A stretch of DNA of 64,000 bases from Roseiarcus sp963787135 (GTDB lineage: Bacteria; Pseudomonadota; Alphaproteobacteria; Rhizobiales; Beijerinckiaceae), in the NCBI GenBank assembly GCA_963787135.1, contig CAWBBW010000033.1, forward strand, positions 186,001 through 250,000, written 5' to 3'. The translations under genes were made by a program, and so were the position numbers. Each line of letters opens with the position of its first letter. The first letter of the stretch is position 1. Under the pieces are notes generated by a model that had not been told where the DNA came from, made no database searches, and was given only the letters and a program-made list of their open reading frames with translations. Positions 42,647 to 51,445 of the stretch are shown here, one piece after another.

Positions 42647-43975
42647 ATGCGTCTCTCCCGCTATTTCCTGCCGATCATGAAAGAGACTCCCAAAGAAGCG
42701 GAGATCGTTTCGCACCGGCTGATGCTGCGGGCGGGCATGATCCGCCAGGAGGCGGCTGGCATCTACGCCTGGCTGCCGCTGGGGGTGCGCGTCCTCCACA
42801 AGATCAGCGCCATCGTGCGCGAGGAGCAGAACCGGGCCGGCGCGATCGAGGTCCTGATGCCGACGATCCAGCCGGCGGAGCTGTGGCGCGAGTCCGGGCG
42901 CTACGACGACTACGGCAAGGAAATGCTGCGCATCCGCGACCGGCACGACCGCGACATGCTCTACGGACCCACCAACGAGGAGATGATCACCGAGATCTTC
43001 CGCGGCTCGGTGCGCTCCTACAAGGATCTGCCGCTCAATCTCTATCACATCCAGTGGAAGTTTCGTGACGAGGTGAGGCCGCGCTTCGGCGTGATGCGCT
43101 CGCGCGAGTTCCTGATGAAGGACGCCTATTCGTTCGACCTCGATCAGGCGGGCGCGCGCCACTCCTACAACAAGATGTTCACTGCCTATCTGCGCACCTT
43201 CAAGCGGTTCGGCCTCACCGCCATCCCGATGCTCGCCGATACCGGCCCGATCGGCGGTGATCTGTCCCACGAGTTCATCATTCTGGCCTCGACCGGCGAG
43301 AGCGAGGTCTTCTGCCATCGCGACTATCTGACGTTCGAAACGCCGCCCGAGGACATCGATTTCGACGACGCAGCCGTGATGCAGGGCGTGTTCGACAAAT
43401 GGACATCGCTCTACGCCGCGACCTCGGAGAAGCATGAGCCGGCGGCGTTCGAGGCGCTGCCCGAGCCCTCGCGCATTTCCGCCCGCGGCATCGAGGTCGG
43501 CCATATTTTCTACTTCGGGATCAAATACTCCCTGCCGATGAAAGCCGTGGTCAACGGGCCGGACGGCAGGGAGCACTTCGTCCACATGGGCTCTTACGGC
43601 ATCGGACCGAGCCGGCTCGCAGCCGCGTTGATCGAAGCGAACCACGACGAGGCGGGCGTCATCTGGCCCGACATCGTCGCGCCGTTCCGCGTCGGGCTCA
43701 TCAATCTCAAGGTCGGCGACGCCGCCTGCGACGGCGCGTGCAAGCAGATCTACGCCGCGCTCGAAAAAGCCGGCGTCGACGTGCTCTATGACGACCGCGA
43801 CGAGCGCCCCGGCGCCAAATTCGCCGCCATGGACCTGATCGGCGCGCCGCACCAGGTCATCATCGGACCGAAGAGCCTCGGGGAAGGCAAGGTCGAGTTG
43901 AAGGCCCGCCGGAGCGGCGAGCGCGAGCTTCTGAGCATCGGGGCGGCGATCGCCAAGCTCGGCGGGACGACGTGA
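42647..43975 (+). CDS. proS: prolyl-tRNA synthetase (short bacterial form)
   Basis: A 442-residue class II synthetase. Motif 1 lies near GIYAWLPLGVRVL, motif 2 is FRDEVRPRFGVMRSREFLMKD (cited in parts: FRDEVRPRFG and SREFLMKDAYSFD), motif 3 is YGIGPSRLAAALIE, and a C-terminal anticodon-binding domain follows. The long editing insertion of E. coli ProRS is missing, as in alphaproteobacteria. The start at ATG 42647 was preferred to the upstream GTG 42602 because the protein family begins RLSRYFLP. Confidence 0.96.
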   Translation: MRLSRYFLPIMKETPKEAEIVSHRLMLRAGMIRQEAAGIYAWLPLGVRVLHKISAIVREEQNRAGAIEVLMPTIQPAELWRESGRYDDYGKEMLRIRDRHDRDMLYGPTNEEMITEIFRGSVRSYKDLPLNLYHIQWKFRDEVRPRFGVMRSREFLMKDAYSFDLDQAGARHSYNKMFTAYLRTFKRFGLTAIPMLADTGPIGGDLSHEFIILASTGESEVFCHRDYLTFETPPEDIDFDDAAVMQGVFDKWTSLYAATSEKHEPAAFEALPEPSRISARGIEVGHIFYFGIKYSLPMKAVVNGPDGREHFVHMGSYGIGPSRLAAALIEANHDEAGVIWPDIVAPFRVGLINLKVGDAACDGACKQIYAALEKAGVDVLYDDRDERPGAKFAAMDLIGAPHQVIIGPKSLGEGKVELKARRSGERELLSIGAAIAKLGGTT

Positions 43976-44042
43976 TGTTACGGCCCGGGTGTCCCAGCTC
44001 CCTTTTCATCATGGCCGTCCCAGGACTTGAGATGGCCCCCGC

Positions 44043-45335
44043 ATGACCGCGACCGTCGAGGCCGCCGCCACGCCGGCGCGGGCGACGCGGCCGTTTGCGC
44101 CCTTCGAATGGATGGTCGCGTTCCGCTATTTGCGCGCGCGCAATGCCCAGAAGTCGATCTCCGTCATCGCCGGGTTCTCCTTCCTCGGCATCGTGCTCGG
44201 GGTCGCGGCGCTCATCGTCGTCATGTCGGTGATGAACGGCTTCCGGCATGACCTCATGGAGAAGATGATCGGCCTCAACGGCCACATGTTCCTGCAAGGG
44301 GTCGAGACGCCGCTGACCGACTACGAGGCAGTAACGGATCGGGTCGGCAAGGTCCCGGGCGTGACGCTTGCGCTGCCGCTGGTCGAGGGCCAGGCCTTCG
44401 CCAGCTCGCCCTATGGCTCGTCCGGCGCGCTGGTGCGCGGCATCCGCGGGCAGGATCTCGAGCGCCTGCCCGGCGTCGCCGGCCACATCACGCAAGGGTC
44501 GCTCGCCGGCTTCGACGACGGGCAAGGCGTCGCGGTCGGCTCGAAGCTCGCCGAGCACCTGAGCCTGCGGGTCGGCGACAAGCTGACGATCATGTCGCCG
44601 CACGGGGCGGAGACGCCCTTCGGCGTCACGCCGCGCATGAAGGCCTATACCGTTGTGGCGATCTTCCAGATCGGCATGGCGACCTTCGACAACACCTTCA
44701 TCTTCATGCCGCTCGCCGAGGCGCAGACCTTTTTCAACTACGACGGCCAGGCCAACGTGATCGAGGTCTATGTCGCCGATCCCGACAACATGGACGCGAT
44801 GCGGAAGGCGATCGAGCCCGCCGAGCAGCGCCCGATGATCGACACCGACTGGCGCCAGCTCAACCGCAGCTTCTTCGACGTGCTCGGGGTCGAGAGCAAC
44901 GTGATGTTCGCGATCCTCGCCCTCATCATGCTGGTCGCGGCGCTCAACATCATCTCCGGCCTCATCATGCTGGTGCAGGACAAGGCGCGCGCGATTGCGG
45001 TCCTGCGCACAATGGGCGCGACGCGCGGGGCAGTGATGCGGATCTTTCTCATCACCGGCGCAACGATCGGCGTGGTCGGGACCGTTGTCGGCCTCGTGCT
45101 CGGCCTCCTCGTCGCGCACAATGTCGAGCCGATTCGCCGGGGCCTTGCGTGGCTGACCGGCGCGAACCTCTTCCCCTCCGAATTCTATTTTCTCTCGCAA
45201 CTGCCCTCTCGGGTCGAGACGAGGGACGTGATCGCGGTCGTTGCGCTCGCGCTCTTCTTATCGATCGCGGCGACGATCTATCCCTCCTGGCGCGCGGCGA
45301 AACTCGATCCGGTGGAGGCGCTCAGGTATGAATGA
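44043..45335 (+). CDS. lipoprotein-releasing ABC transporter permease (LolC/E)
   Basis: A 430-residue protein with four membrane helices: one near residue 40 (GFSFLGIVLGVAALIVVMSV), then a large periplasmic domain, and three in the C-terminal third (ALIMLVAALNIISGLIM, then GATIGVVGTVVGLVLGLL). This is the LolC/LolE architecture. Alphaproteobacteria carry a single LolCE-type gene that would form a homodimer. It is overlapped by lolD (8 bases). It extracts lipoproteins from the inner membrane. Confidence 0.93.
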   Translation: MTATVEAAATPARATRPFAPFEWMVAFRYLRARNAQKSISVIAGFSFLGIVLGVAALIVVMSVMNGFRHDLMEKMIGLNGHMFLQGVETPLTDYEAVTDRVGKVPGVTLALPLVEGQAFASSPYGSSGALVRGIRGQDLERLPGVAGHITQGSLAGFDDGQGVAVGSKLAEHLSLRVGDKLTIMSPHGAETPFGVTPRMKAYTVVAIFQIGMATFDNTFIFMPLAEAQTFFNYDGQANVIEVYVADPDNMDAMRKAIEPAEQRPMIDTDWRQLNRSFFDVLGVESNVMFAILALIMLVAALNIISGLIMLVQDKARAIAVLRTMGATRGAVMRIFLITGATIGVVGTVVGLVLGLLVAHNVEPIRRGLAWLTGANLFPSEFYFLSQLPSRVETRDVIAVVALALFLSIAATIYPSWRAAKLDPVEALRYE

Positions 45336-46023
45336 CGCCGGGCGATTTTCGGCGCTCGCGCTCGAGTCCGTCGAACGCCGCTATGGCCGCGGCGAAACCA
45401 CGGTCGAAGTCCTGAACGGCGCGAGCCTTGCGCTCTATTCCGGCCAGTCGGTGGCGCTGATCGCGCCGTCGGGCGCGGGAAAATCGACGCTCCTGCATCT
45501 GGCCGGCCTGCTCGAGCGGCCGAGCGCCGGCGAAGTGATGGTCGCGGGCAAGGCGACCTCGGCCATGACCGACGACGAGCGCACGGCGCTGAGGCGGAAC
45601 CAGATCGGCTTCGTCTACCAGTTCCATCACCTCTTGCCGGAGTTCTCGGCGCTCGAGAATCTTGTGCTGCCGCAGATGATCGCCGGGCTTCCCCGCGCCG
45701 AGGCCGGAGCTCGCGCGCGAGAACTCCTCGGCTATCTCGGCCTCGCCGCGCGCGAGACCCATCGCCCGGCCGAGCTTTCGGGTGGCGAGCAGCAGCGCGT
45801 CGCCATTGCGCGAGCGGTCGCCAACGGCCCGCGCATCCTGCTCGCCGACGAGCCGACCGGCAATCTCGACCCCAAGACCGCCAACCATGTGTTCGGGACC
45901 CTCGCCGCGCTCGTCAAAGCGACCGGCCTCGCCGCCCTCATCGCCACCCACAACCTCGAGCTCGCCGCCCGCATGGACCGCCGCGTGACGATCCGCGACG
46001 GGCAGGTGGTGGAGATGGCGTAG
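45328..46023 (+). CDS. lolD: lipoprotein-releasing ABC transporter ATPase LolD
   Basis: A 231-residue ATPase: Walker A is APSGAGKST, the Q loop is GFVYQFHHLLPEFSALEN, the signature is LSGGEQQRVAIARAV, Walker B is ILLADEPTGNLD, and the H loop is ATHNLELA. The FVYQFHHLLPEF segment is characteristic of LolD. ATG 45328 overlaps the end of the permease gene. It works with the LolC/E protein encoded just upstream. Confidence 0.95.
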   Translation: MNDAGRFSALALESVERRYGRGETTVEVLNGASLALYSGQSVALIAPSGAGKSTLLHLAGLLERPSAGEVMVAGKATSAMTDDERTALRRNQIGFVYQFHHLLPEFSALENLVLPQMIAGLPRAEAGARARELLGYLGLAARETHRPAELSGGEQQRVAIARAVANGPRILLADEPTGNLDPKTANHVFGTLAALVKATGLAALIATHNLELAARMDRRVTIRDGQVVEMA

Positions 46024-46039
46024 GCGGCAATGAACAGGG

Positions 46040-46468
46040 CTAGATGGTGGGCTCACGCCAATCGAGTCCCGGAAAGCGCGCAAAATCGCGATCGTACGTG
46101 ATCCACACGCAGCCCCGCTCAATGGCCAGCGCCGCAAACCACGCGTCCGCAACGAGAGGGCCGCGAACGGCGGTCTCCAAACAGATTCGTCGGAATATCG
46201 TCCAGTGCCGCGACCCGGGACTGACGATCTCACAATGGGGTTGGTTCAGAAGATTGTCGCAAAAAGCGCAGACTTCCTCGATCGGGCTCGGTCGAACATA
46301 GATGCGCGGATTGGTGACGATCCTGGCTAGCGCGCTCAACGTCAGCGGGGAAAGCCCGAATTGCGCGTCGTCCCGAACGACGTTGTCGAGCCATCTCTTG
46401 CAGATGGCGTGCCGAACCGACTCTGTACGAAATGAATAAATCAGGACGTTAACGTCCGGCAGGATCAC
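46040..46468 (-). CDS. VapC-type PIN-domain toxin
   Basis: A 142-residue PIN-domain protein. The acidic catalytic residues lie in LPDVNVLIYSFR, in AFCDNLL, and in the two near the end VADAWFAALAIERG and WITYDRDFARFPGL. VapC toxins are RNases that cut tRNA or rRNA. The start overlaps the antitoxin stop (ATGA), as in vapBC operons. The pair could also be a solitary stress module. Confidence 0.9.
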   Translation of the reverse strand: MILPDVNVLIYSFRTESVRHAICKRWLDNVVRDDAQFGLSPLTLSALARIVTNPRIYVRPSPIEEVCAFCDNLLNQPHCEIVSPGSRHWTIFRRICLETAVRGPLVADAWFAALAIERGCVWITYDRDFARFPGLDWREPTI

Positions 46469-46731
46469 CTCATCCGCCCGACGTAACTGCGATCGTCGAG
46501 TTCCTGCAAGGCAGCTGAGTCCTCCAAGTCGATCCCCGGCATCAATCCACCGGTCATTGACGACACAGGCGGCAGGATGCGAGCGGCGCCGGCAGGTGGA
46601 ACATGTTCATTGACCAGCCGGCGCAAGCCTTCCTCGATCAGCGCTGTCAGCGAGCGACCCTCCGCGGCGGCTTTGCGTTTCGCGCGGCGGACAAGATCTT
46701 CGGGAAGGCGAACGGTCGTTCGTTCAGACAT
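46465..46731 (-). CDS. VapB-type ribbon-helix-helix antitoxin
   Basis: An 88-residue protein. An N-terminal ribbon-helix-helix DNA-binding part (TTVRLPEDLVRRAKRKAAAE) is followed by a toxin-neutralising tail. The start ATG at 46731 sits inside a perfect 18-bp palindrome (46729-46746). An upstream in-frame ATG at 46743 also lies in the palindrome, so the start is not certain. There is no Shine-Dalgarno sequence, and the predicted transcript start falls at the ATG, so translation could be leaderless. Confidence 0.85.
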   Translation of the reverse strand: MSERTTVRLPEDLVRRAKRKAAAEGRSLTALIEEGLRRLVNEHVPPAGAARILPPVSSMTGGLMPGIDLEDSAALQELDDRSYVGRMR

Positions 46732-46767
46732 ATGTCGCGACATATGCGCGCTGAGGCAATATGTCAA
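46729..46767 (-). promoter_or_regulatory. vapBC promoter and palindromic operator
   Basis: On the minus strand a -35 TTGACA (46767-46762) is followed after 17 bases by TATGTC (46744-46739). The palindrome CATATGTCGCGACATATG (46729-46746) covers the -10 element and the start codon. A further half-site-like GACATAT overlaps the -35. The predicted start of transcription is within a base or two of the ATG at 46731. Confidence 0.65.
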
Positions 46768-46932
46768 GACATCATCCTATCCTCGCGTCAGATTGACTCC
46801 CAATTCGCTGACATGTTAGCGGAAATAGCGTCGGCCGCGCGCGCTGCTCTTCGCGGCCGCAACGCCAATCACGACCGTCATCGCAGCCGCGGCAGGCGTC
46901 GCGGGGGAATGAAACGTTCACGGAGGAAATCA

Positions 46933-47955
46933 ATGAGTCGAAAAATTTCGACGCTGGCGCTTTGCGCCGCCGCCAGCGCGCTGATCGCCGGAACCGCTCA
47001 CGCGGACACCAGCAAAATGAAAATCGCCTTCTCGAACAATTACGCCGGCAATTCCTGGCGTCAGGCGATGCTGAAGAGCTACGACCTCGTGACTCAGCAA
47101 GCGGTCAAGGATCATGTCGTCGCTGCCGCCGACGTGTTCACTACCGCAGACAAGGAAGTCCCGACCCAGGCCGCGCAGATCCAGAACCTGATCCTTCAGG
47201 GTTATAATGCAATTGTCATCAACGCCAGTTCGCCGGACGCGCTGAATGGCGCGATCAAGCAGGCCTGCGACGCGGGCATTGTGGTCGTATCTTTCGACGG
47301 CATCGTCACCGAGCCCTGCGCCTATCGTGTCGTCGTCGACTTCAACGACTACGGCAAACAGGAAATCGAGCACATGGCGAAGTTCCAGCCGAAGGGCGGG
47401 AACCTGCTTGAGATCCGTGGCCTCGCCGGCACATCGATCGACGATGCGATCCACGCGGGCATTCAAGATGGCGTGAAGGCGCACCCCGAGTTCAAGATCG
47501 TCTCATCGGTCACCGGCGACTGGGACCAGACGACCGCGCAAAAGGCGGTCGCAACTGTGCTGCCGTCGCTGCCGCCAATCGCGGGCGTCGTCGACCAGGG
47601 CGGCGACGGCTACGGCGCCGCCCAAGCCTTCATCGCGGCCGGAAAACCTTTGCCGACCATCATGATGGGCAATCGCCAGGACGAATTGCAGTGGTGGAAG
47701 GAGGAAAAGGACAAGAACGGCTACACCACATGGTCCGGCACGATCGCGCCGGGAATCTCGACGCTTGCCTTCTGGGTGGCGCAGCAGGTGCTGGACGGCA
47801 ACAAGAACATCCCGCACGACCTCCGGGTGCCCTACCTCCAGGTCACCCAGGATACTCTCGACAGCATGCTGCCGACGATCCAGAAAGGCGGCGTGGCCAA
47901 CCAGGAATACAGCCAGGCTGACGCGATCGCCGCCATCAAATCAAACATGAAGTAG
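46933..47955 (+). CDS. sugar-type ABC transporter substrate-binding protein
   Basis: A 340-residue periplasmic binding protein of the ribose/xylose class (Peripla_BP_4). The signal peptide is ISTLALCAAASALIAGTAHA, followed by KIAFSNNYAGNSWRQ, NLILQGYNAIVINASSPDAL and GVVDQGGDGYGAAQAF. The SD GGAGGAAAT precedes ATG 46933. It heads a four-gene importer operon; the solute is not evident from sequence and no sugar-catabolic gene lies next to it. The 2'-side pocket residues cannot be judged here. Confidence 0.9.
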   Translation: MSRKISTLALCAAASALIAGTAHADTSKMKIAFSNNYAGNSWRQAMLKSYDLVTQQAVKDHVVAAADVFTTADKEVPTQAAQIQNLILQGYNAIVINASSPDALNGAIKQACDAGIVVVSFDGIVTEPCAYRVVVDFNDYGKQEIEHMAKFQPKGGNLLEIRGLAGTSIDDAIHAGIQDGVKAHPEFKIVSSVTGDWDQTTAQKAVATVLPSLPPIAGVVDQGGDGYGAAQAFIAAGKPLPTIMMGNRQDELQWWKEEKDKNGYTTWSGTIAPGISTLAFWVAQQVLDGNKNIPHDLRVPYLQVTQDTLDSMLPTIQKGGVANQEYSQADAIAAIKSNMK

Positions 47956-48004
47956 GGGTACTTCGGCGAGACGAAACGCGTCGCGCGCTTAGGGACTGAC
48001 AAAA

Positions 48005-49480
48005 ATGCCGGGCGCGGGCGCTTCTCTCGTCGACTTTACCGGCGTCGAAAAGTCTTACGGCGCCGTTCGGGCCCTGGACGGGGTCGATTTCTTCATTGCT
48101 CACGGCGAATGCGTCGGCATTGTCGGCCATAACGGCGCCGGCAAGTCGACGCTGATGCATGTGCTGAACGGGGGCGTTGCGCTCGATCGCGGGCGGCTCG
48201 TCATCGCAGGCGATGACCAGCGCGCATACTCGGCCGTTCGGGCCAAGGCGCTCGGCCTGCGATGCGTCTTTCAGGAGCTGTCGCTCTGCCCGAATCTGAC
48301 GGTTGCCGAAAACGCGCGCGTTTTCCACCCCTCGATACGCGGCTTCGGCTGGCGAAGACGCGCGGGGCTCCTCATTCGCGACAAGCTCGACGAGATCTTT
48401 CCCGGTCACGGCGTCGCTGTCGACGATCTCGTGCAGGACCTCTCGATCGGCCGGCGTCAGATGGTCGAGATCGCGCGCGCCTTTTCGGTCTCCGACCAGC
48501 CGGCCCGGCTCGTCATTCTTGACGAGCCGACCTCCTCGCTCGACGCCCACACCGCAAGACAGTTGCTGAGCCATGTGCGGCGCTCGGTCGAATCCGGCGT
48601 CAGTTGCGCCCTCATTTCGCATATTCTTGGCGAGGTGCTTGAGACCTGCGACCGCATCGTCGTGATGCGCGACGGCAAGGTCGTCGCTGCCGACGCGTCA
48701 CAGAATTTCGACCGGACGAAGCTGGTCGCCGCGATGGGCGGAGTCGAAAGCGGACCCGCCGCCGAGACGAAGGCGGCTTCAGCCGGCGCGCGCGGCGAGG
48801 CGCCGATCCGCGTACGAATGCGCGCGAAGCGACAGGCGGACCGCCATCAACTCGTTGCGCATGAGGGCGAGATCGTCGGCCTTGCGGGTCTTGCCGGCCA
48901 CGGCCAGACCGATTTTCTGCTCGCCGCCTTCGACGCCGCCTCCCACCCGCGCCCAGGGGACACGGTTGCAGGTCCGGTCGCGCTCGTGGCGGGTGACCGC
49001 GTGTCGGACGGCGTCTTTCCGCATTGGTCGATTGCGCACAATATCGGGGTGCGCTCGCTGAAAAGCCTGCGCGCCGGGGCGCTCGTATCGCCGCGTCTGG
49101 AAGTGGCGCTGGCCGAGTCCTGGCGTCAGCGGATCCGGATCCGCACGCCGGACGTCAGGAACGGCATCCTGACGCTCTCGGGCGGCAATCAGCAGAAGGC
49201 CCTGTTCGCGCGCGCGCTCGCTTCCGACGCGCGCGTTGTGTTGATGGACGATCCAATGCGCGGCGTCGACTACGGCACTAAGCTCGAAGTCTACGATCTT
49301 ATCCGGACGGAGGCCGAAGCCGGGCGCACCTTCCTCTGGTACACGACCGAGACTGAAGAGCTGAAGAACTGCGACCGCATCTACATCTTCCGCAATGGGG
49401 CAATAGTTGCCGAACTAAGTCGCGACGAACTGACGGAGGAGCGGGTCATCCATTCTTCCTTCGCCGGCATCGCCTCATGA
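48005..49480 (+). CDS. sugar-type ABC transporter ATPase (tandem domains)
   Basis: A 491-residue RbsA-like ATPase with two domains. The first has Walker A GHNGAGKST, signature-like DLSIGRRQMVEIARAF, and Walker B LVILDEPTSSLD. The second has a degenerate Walker A (AGHGQTDFL, no Lys) but an intact signature LSGGNQQKALFARAL and a DDPMRGVD Walker B-like segment. One degenerate nucleotide site is common in this class. It energises the two permeases encoded downstream. Confidence 0.93.
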   Translation: MPGAGASLVDFTGVEKSYGAVRALDGVDFFIAHGECVGIVGHNGAGKSTLMHVLNGGVALDRGRLVIAGDDQRAYSAVRAKALGLRCVFQELSLCPNLTVAENARVFHPSIRGFGWRRRAGLLIRDKLDEIFPGHGVAVDDLVQDLSIGRRQMVEIARAFSVSDQPARLVILDEPTSSLDAHTARQLLSHVRRSVESGVSCALISHILGEVLETCDRIVVMRDGKVVAADASQNFDRTKLVAAMGGVESGPAAETKAASAGARGEAPIRVRMRAKRQADRHQLVAHEGEIVGLAGLAGHGQTDFLLAAFDAASHPRPGDTVAGPVALVAGDRVSDGVFPHWSIAHNIGVRSLKSLRAGALVSPRLEVALAESWRQRIRIRTPDVRNGILTLSGGNQQKALFARALASDARVVLMDDPMRGVDYGTKLEVYDLIRTEAEAGRTFLWYTTETEELKNCDRIYIFRNGAIVAELSRDELTEERVIHSSFAGIAS

Positions 49481-50454
49481 CCACCGCAAGCGCGGCTCCG
49501 GCGTCCTCGCGCGCAAGCGCCGCTGACCTCCGGCGCGGGCTTCGCGCGGCGCTCCCTGCTCTCTCGCTTGCGCTCGTCATCGCCGCGATCGCCTGGCTCA
49601 ATCCGCGGGCCATCAGCTATTTCGGCTTTACGCTGATGCTCAATCTCGCGATCCCGATCGCGCTTGTGACGATGGCGCAGATGTTCGTGATCGCCTGCAA
49701 CGACCTGGACCTCTCGATTGGCGCTTTCGTCGGCTTCGTGACCTGCGTCTCCGCCACCTGGCTACGGGACGAACCGTGGTTCGGCGCTCTGGCCCTTCTC
49801 GGCTGCGTTGCGCTCTACGCCGCGCTCGGCGCGCTCATCTATCTGCGCAACCTGCCTTCGATCGTGGTGACGCTCGGCATGAGCTTCGTGTGGCAGGGGC
49901 TTGCCATTCTGCTTCTGCCGAAGCCCGGCGGCAGAGCGCCCGTCTGGCTTCAGGCGATCATGGGCGTCAAGCCGCCGTTCATCCCGTTCCCGATTGTCGC
50001 CGCGCTGCTGATTGCGGCGGTCGGCTGGTTCGGCGTCATGCGCACGTCCTATGGGGCGGTCCTGCGCGGAGCGGGCGGAAATGCCATCGCTATCGAGCGC
50101 GCGGGCTGGTCGCTCCTCAAAGTCAAGGCGACGCTTTTCGCATTGGCGGGAGCTTTCGGCGTGCTGTCGGGTATGGCGCTTGTGGGCATCACGACCTCGG
50201 CCGACGCCAACATCGGCAACGGCTACACGCTCTTGTCGATCGCCGGCGTCATCCTCGGCGGCGGTGAGTTCGTCGGCGGAAAGGTGTCTCCGATCGGCGC
50301 CGTTCTCGGCGCGCTGACCATGGCGATGGCCGCTTCGCCCCTCCTCACCTTCATGAATATTCCGCCCGACTGGCAAGTCGCAGCCAACGGCGCGATCCTT
50401 ATCATCGTTCTGGCGGCCCGGGTGCTGATCAGCCGCAACGGAGCCGAGCGATGA
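49477..50454 (+). CDS. sugar-type ABC transporter permease 1
   Basis: A 325-residue RbsC-like permease with about nine to ten membrane helices. Motifs include LDLSIGAFVGFVTCVSATWL and GNAIAIERAGWSLLKVKATLF near the ATPase-contact loop, and GGGEFVGGKVSPIGAVLGAL at the end. ATG overlaps the ATPase stop (ATGA). Its partner is the next gene; the two would form a heterodimeric channel. Confidence 0.92.
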   Translation: MTTASAAPASSRASAADLRRGLRAALPALSLALVIAAIAWLNPRAISYFGFTLMLNLAIPIALVTMAQMFVIACNDLDLSIGAFVGFVTCVSATWLRDEPWFGALALLGCVALYAALGALIYLRNLPSIVVTLGMSFVWQGLAILLLPKPGGRAPVWLQAIMGVKPPFIPFPIVAALLIAAVGWFGVMRTSYGAVLRGAGGNAIAIERAGWSLLKVKATLFALAGAFGVLSGMALVGITTSADANIGNGYTLLSIAGVILGGGEFVGGKVSPIGAVLGALTMAMAASPLLTFMNIPPDWQVAANGAILIIVLAARVLISRNGAER

Positions 50455-51401
50455 TCGACATCGCCAGGACCTTGTTCGCGCGTCCCTGGATCTGGTCCTT
50501 CCTCGGCGCAGCAATCGTCTGGCTCGCGGCGATCGCTTTCACCGGCGGCTACGGCGGCGGCGGCATGCTGACTGCCGCCCTGTCGCTCGCGGTCTTCACC
50601 GTCATTGTCGGCGTCGGGCAGATGTTCGTGATTACGCTCGGACCGGGCAACGTCGATCTTTCGCTCCCGGCCAACATTGGGCTCGCAAGCGCGGTTGCGA
50701 TGAAGACGATGGGCGGCGACGACTCGCGGGTCGCGATCGGACTGGCGGCGGCCCTTGCCTGTGGGCTTGCGGTCGGAAGCGTCAACTATCTCTTGATCCG
50801 GGCCCTGCGGATCCCTCCGATCATCGCGACGCTGTCGGCGAGCTTCGTCATCCAGTCGGTCGATATCTCTTATGGGCGCGGCCTGCAGATCAAGCCGCCG
50901 CCGGGTTTTGCCGACTTCACCAATATTGAGTTCATCGGCGTGCCGCTGCTGGCGATCCTGACGGCGCTGTTTACGCTGGGCGCGAATGTCGCGTTGCATC
51001 GGACGATTTGGGGCCGTTCCGTTCAGGCGATCGGCCAGAACATTCGCGCCGCGCGACTGGCCGGCGTCAAGGTCGAGCCGGTTCGCTTCACGGCTTACGC
51101 ACTTTGCGGCGCGCTTGGCGGCATCGATGGGGCGCTGCTCGCCGGTTATTTCCGGGGAGCCAACGTCGACATCGGCAACGAATATCTGCTGGCCTCGATC
51201 GCCGTCGTCGTCATCGGCGGCACCTCGGTCTCTGGCGGCAAGGCCAATCTGCCGGGCGTCTGGGGCGGAGCGCTGTTTCTCGTGTTGCTCCTGACGATGC
51301 TCAACACCTTCGGCGTCAGCGCCGGCGTGCGTCTCCTTCTGACCGGCCTCATCATCGTCGCCGTGATCACGGCCGCCGGCGGAGAGAAGCGAGCGCGATG
51401 A
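50451..51401 (+). CDS. sugar-type ABC transporter permease 2
   Basis: A 316-residue RbsC-like permease. VDLSLPANIGLASAVAMKTM corresponds to the IDLS motif, RSVQAIGQNIRAARLAGVKVEPVRF (cited as QNIRAARLAGVKVEPVRF) is the coupling loop, and GGTSVSGGKANLPGVWGGAL follows. It starts at an ATGA overlap with permease 1. It is convergent with pccB, with 44 bp between the stops. Confidence 0.92.
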   Translation: MIDIARTLFARPWIWSFLGAAIVWLAAIAFTGGYGGGGMLTAALSLAVFTVIVGVGQMFVITLGPGNVDLSLPANIGLASAVAMKTMGGDDSRVAIGLAAALACGLAVGSVNYLLIRALRIPPIIATLSASFVIQSVDISYGRGLQIKPPPGFADFTNIEFIGVPLLAILTALFTLGANVALHRTIWGRSVQAIGQNIRAARLAGVKVEPVRFTAYALCGALGGIDGALLAGYFRGANVDIGNEYLLASIAVVVIGGTSVSGGKANLPGVWGGALFLVLLLTMLNTFGVSAGVRLLLTGLIIVAVITAAGGEKRAR

Positions 51402-51445
51402 GCCGCGCGCTGAACCGCATGGATGGACCGCGAAACGTCCGCCCC

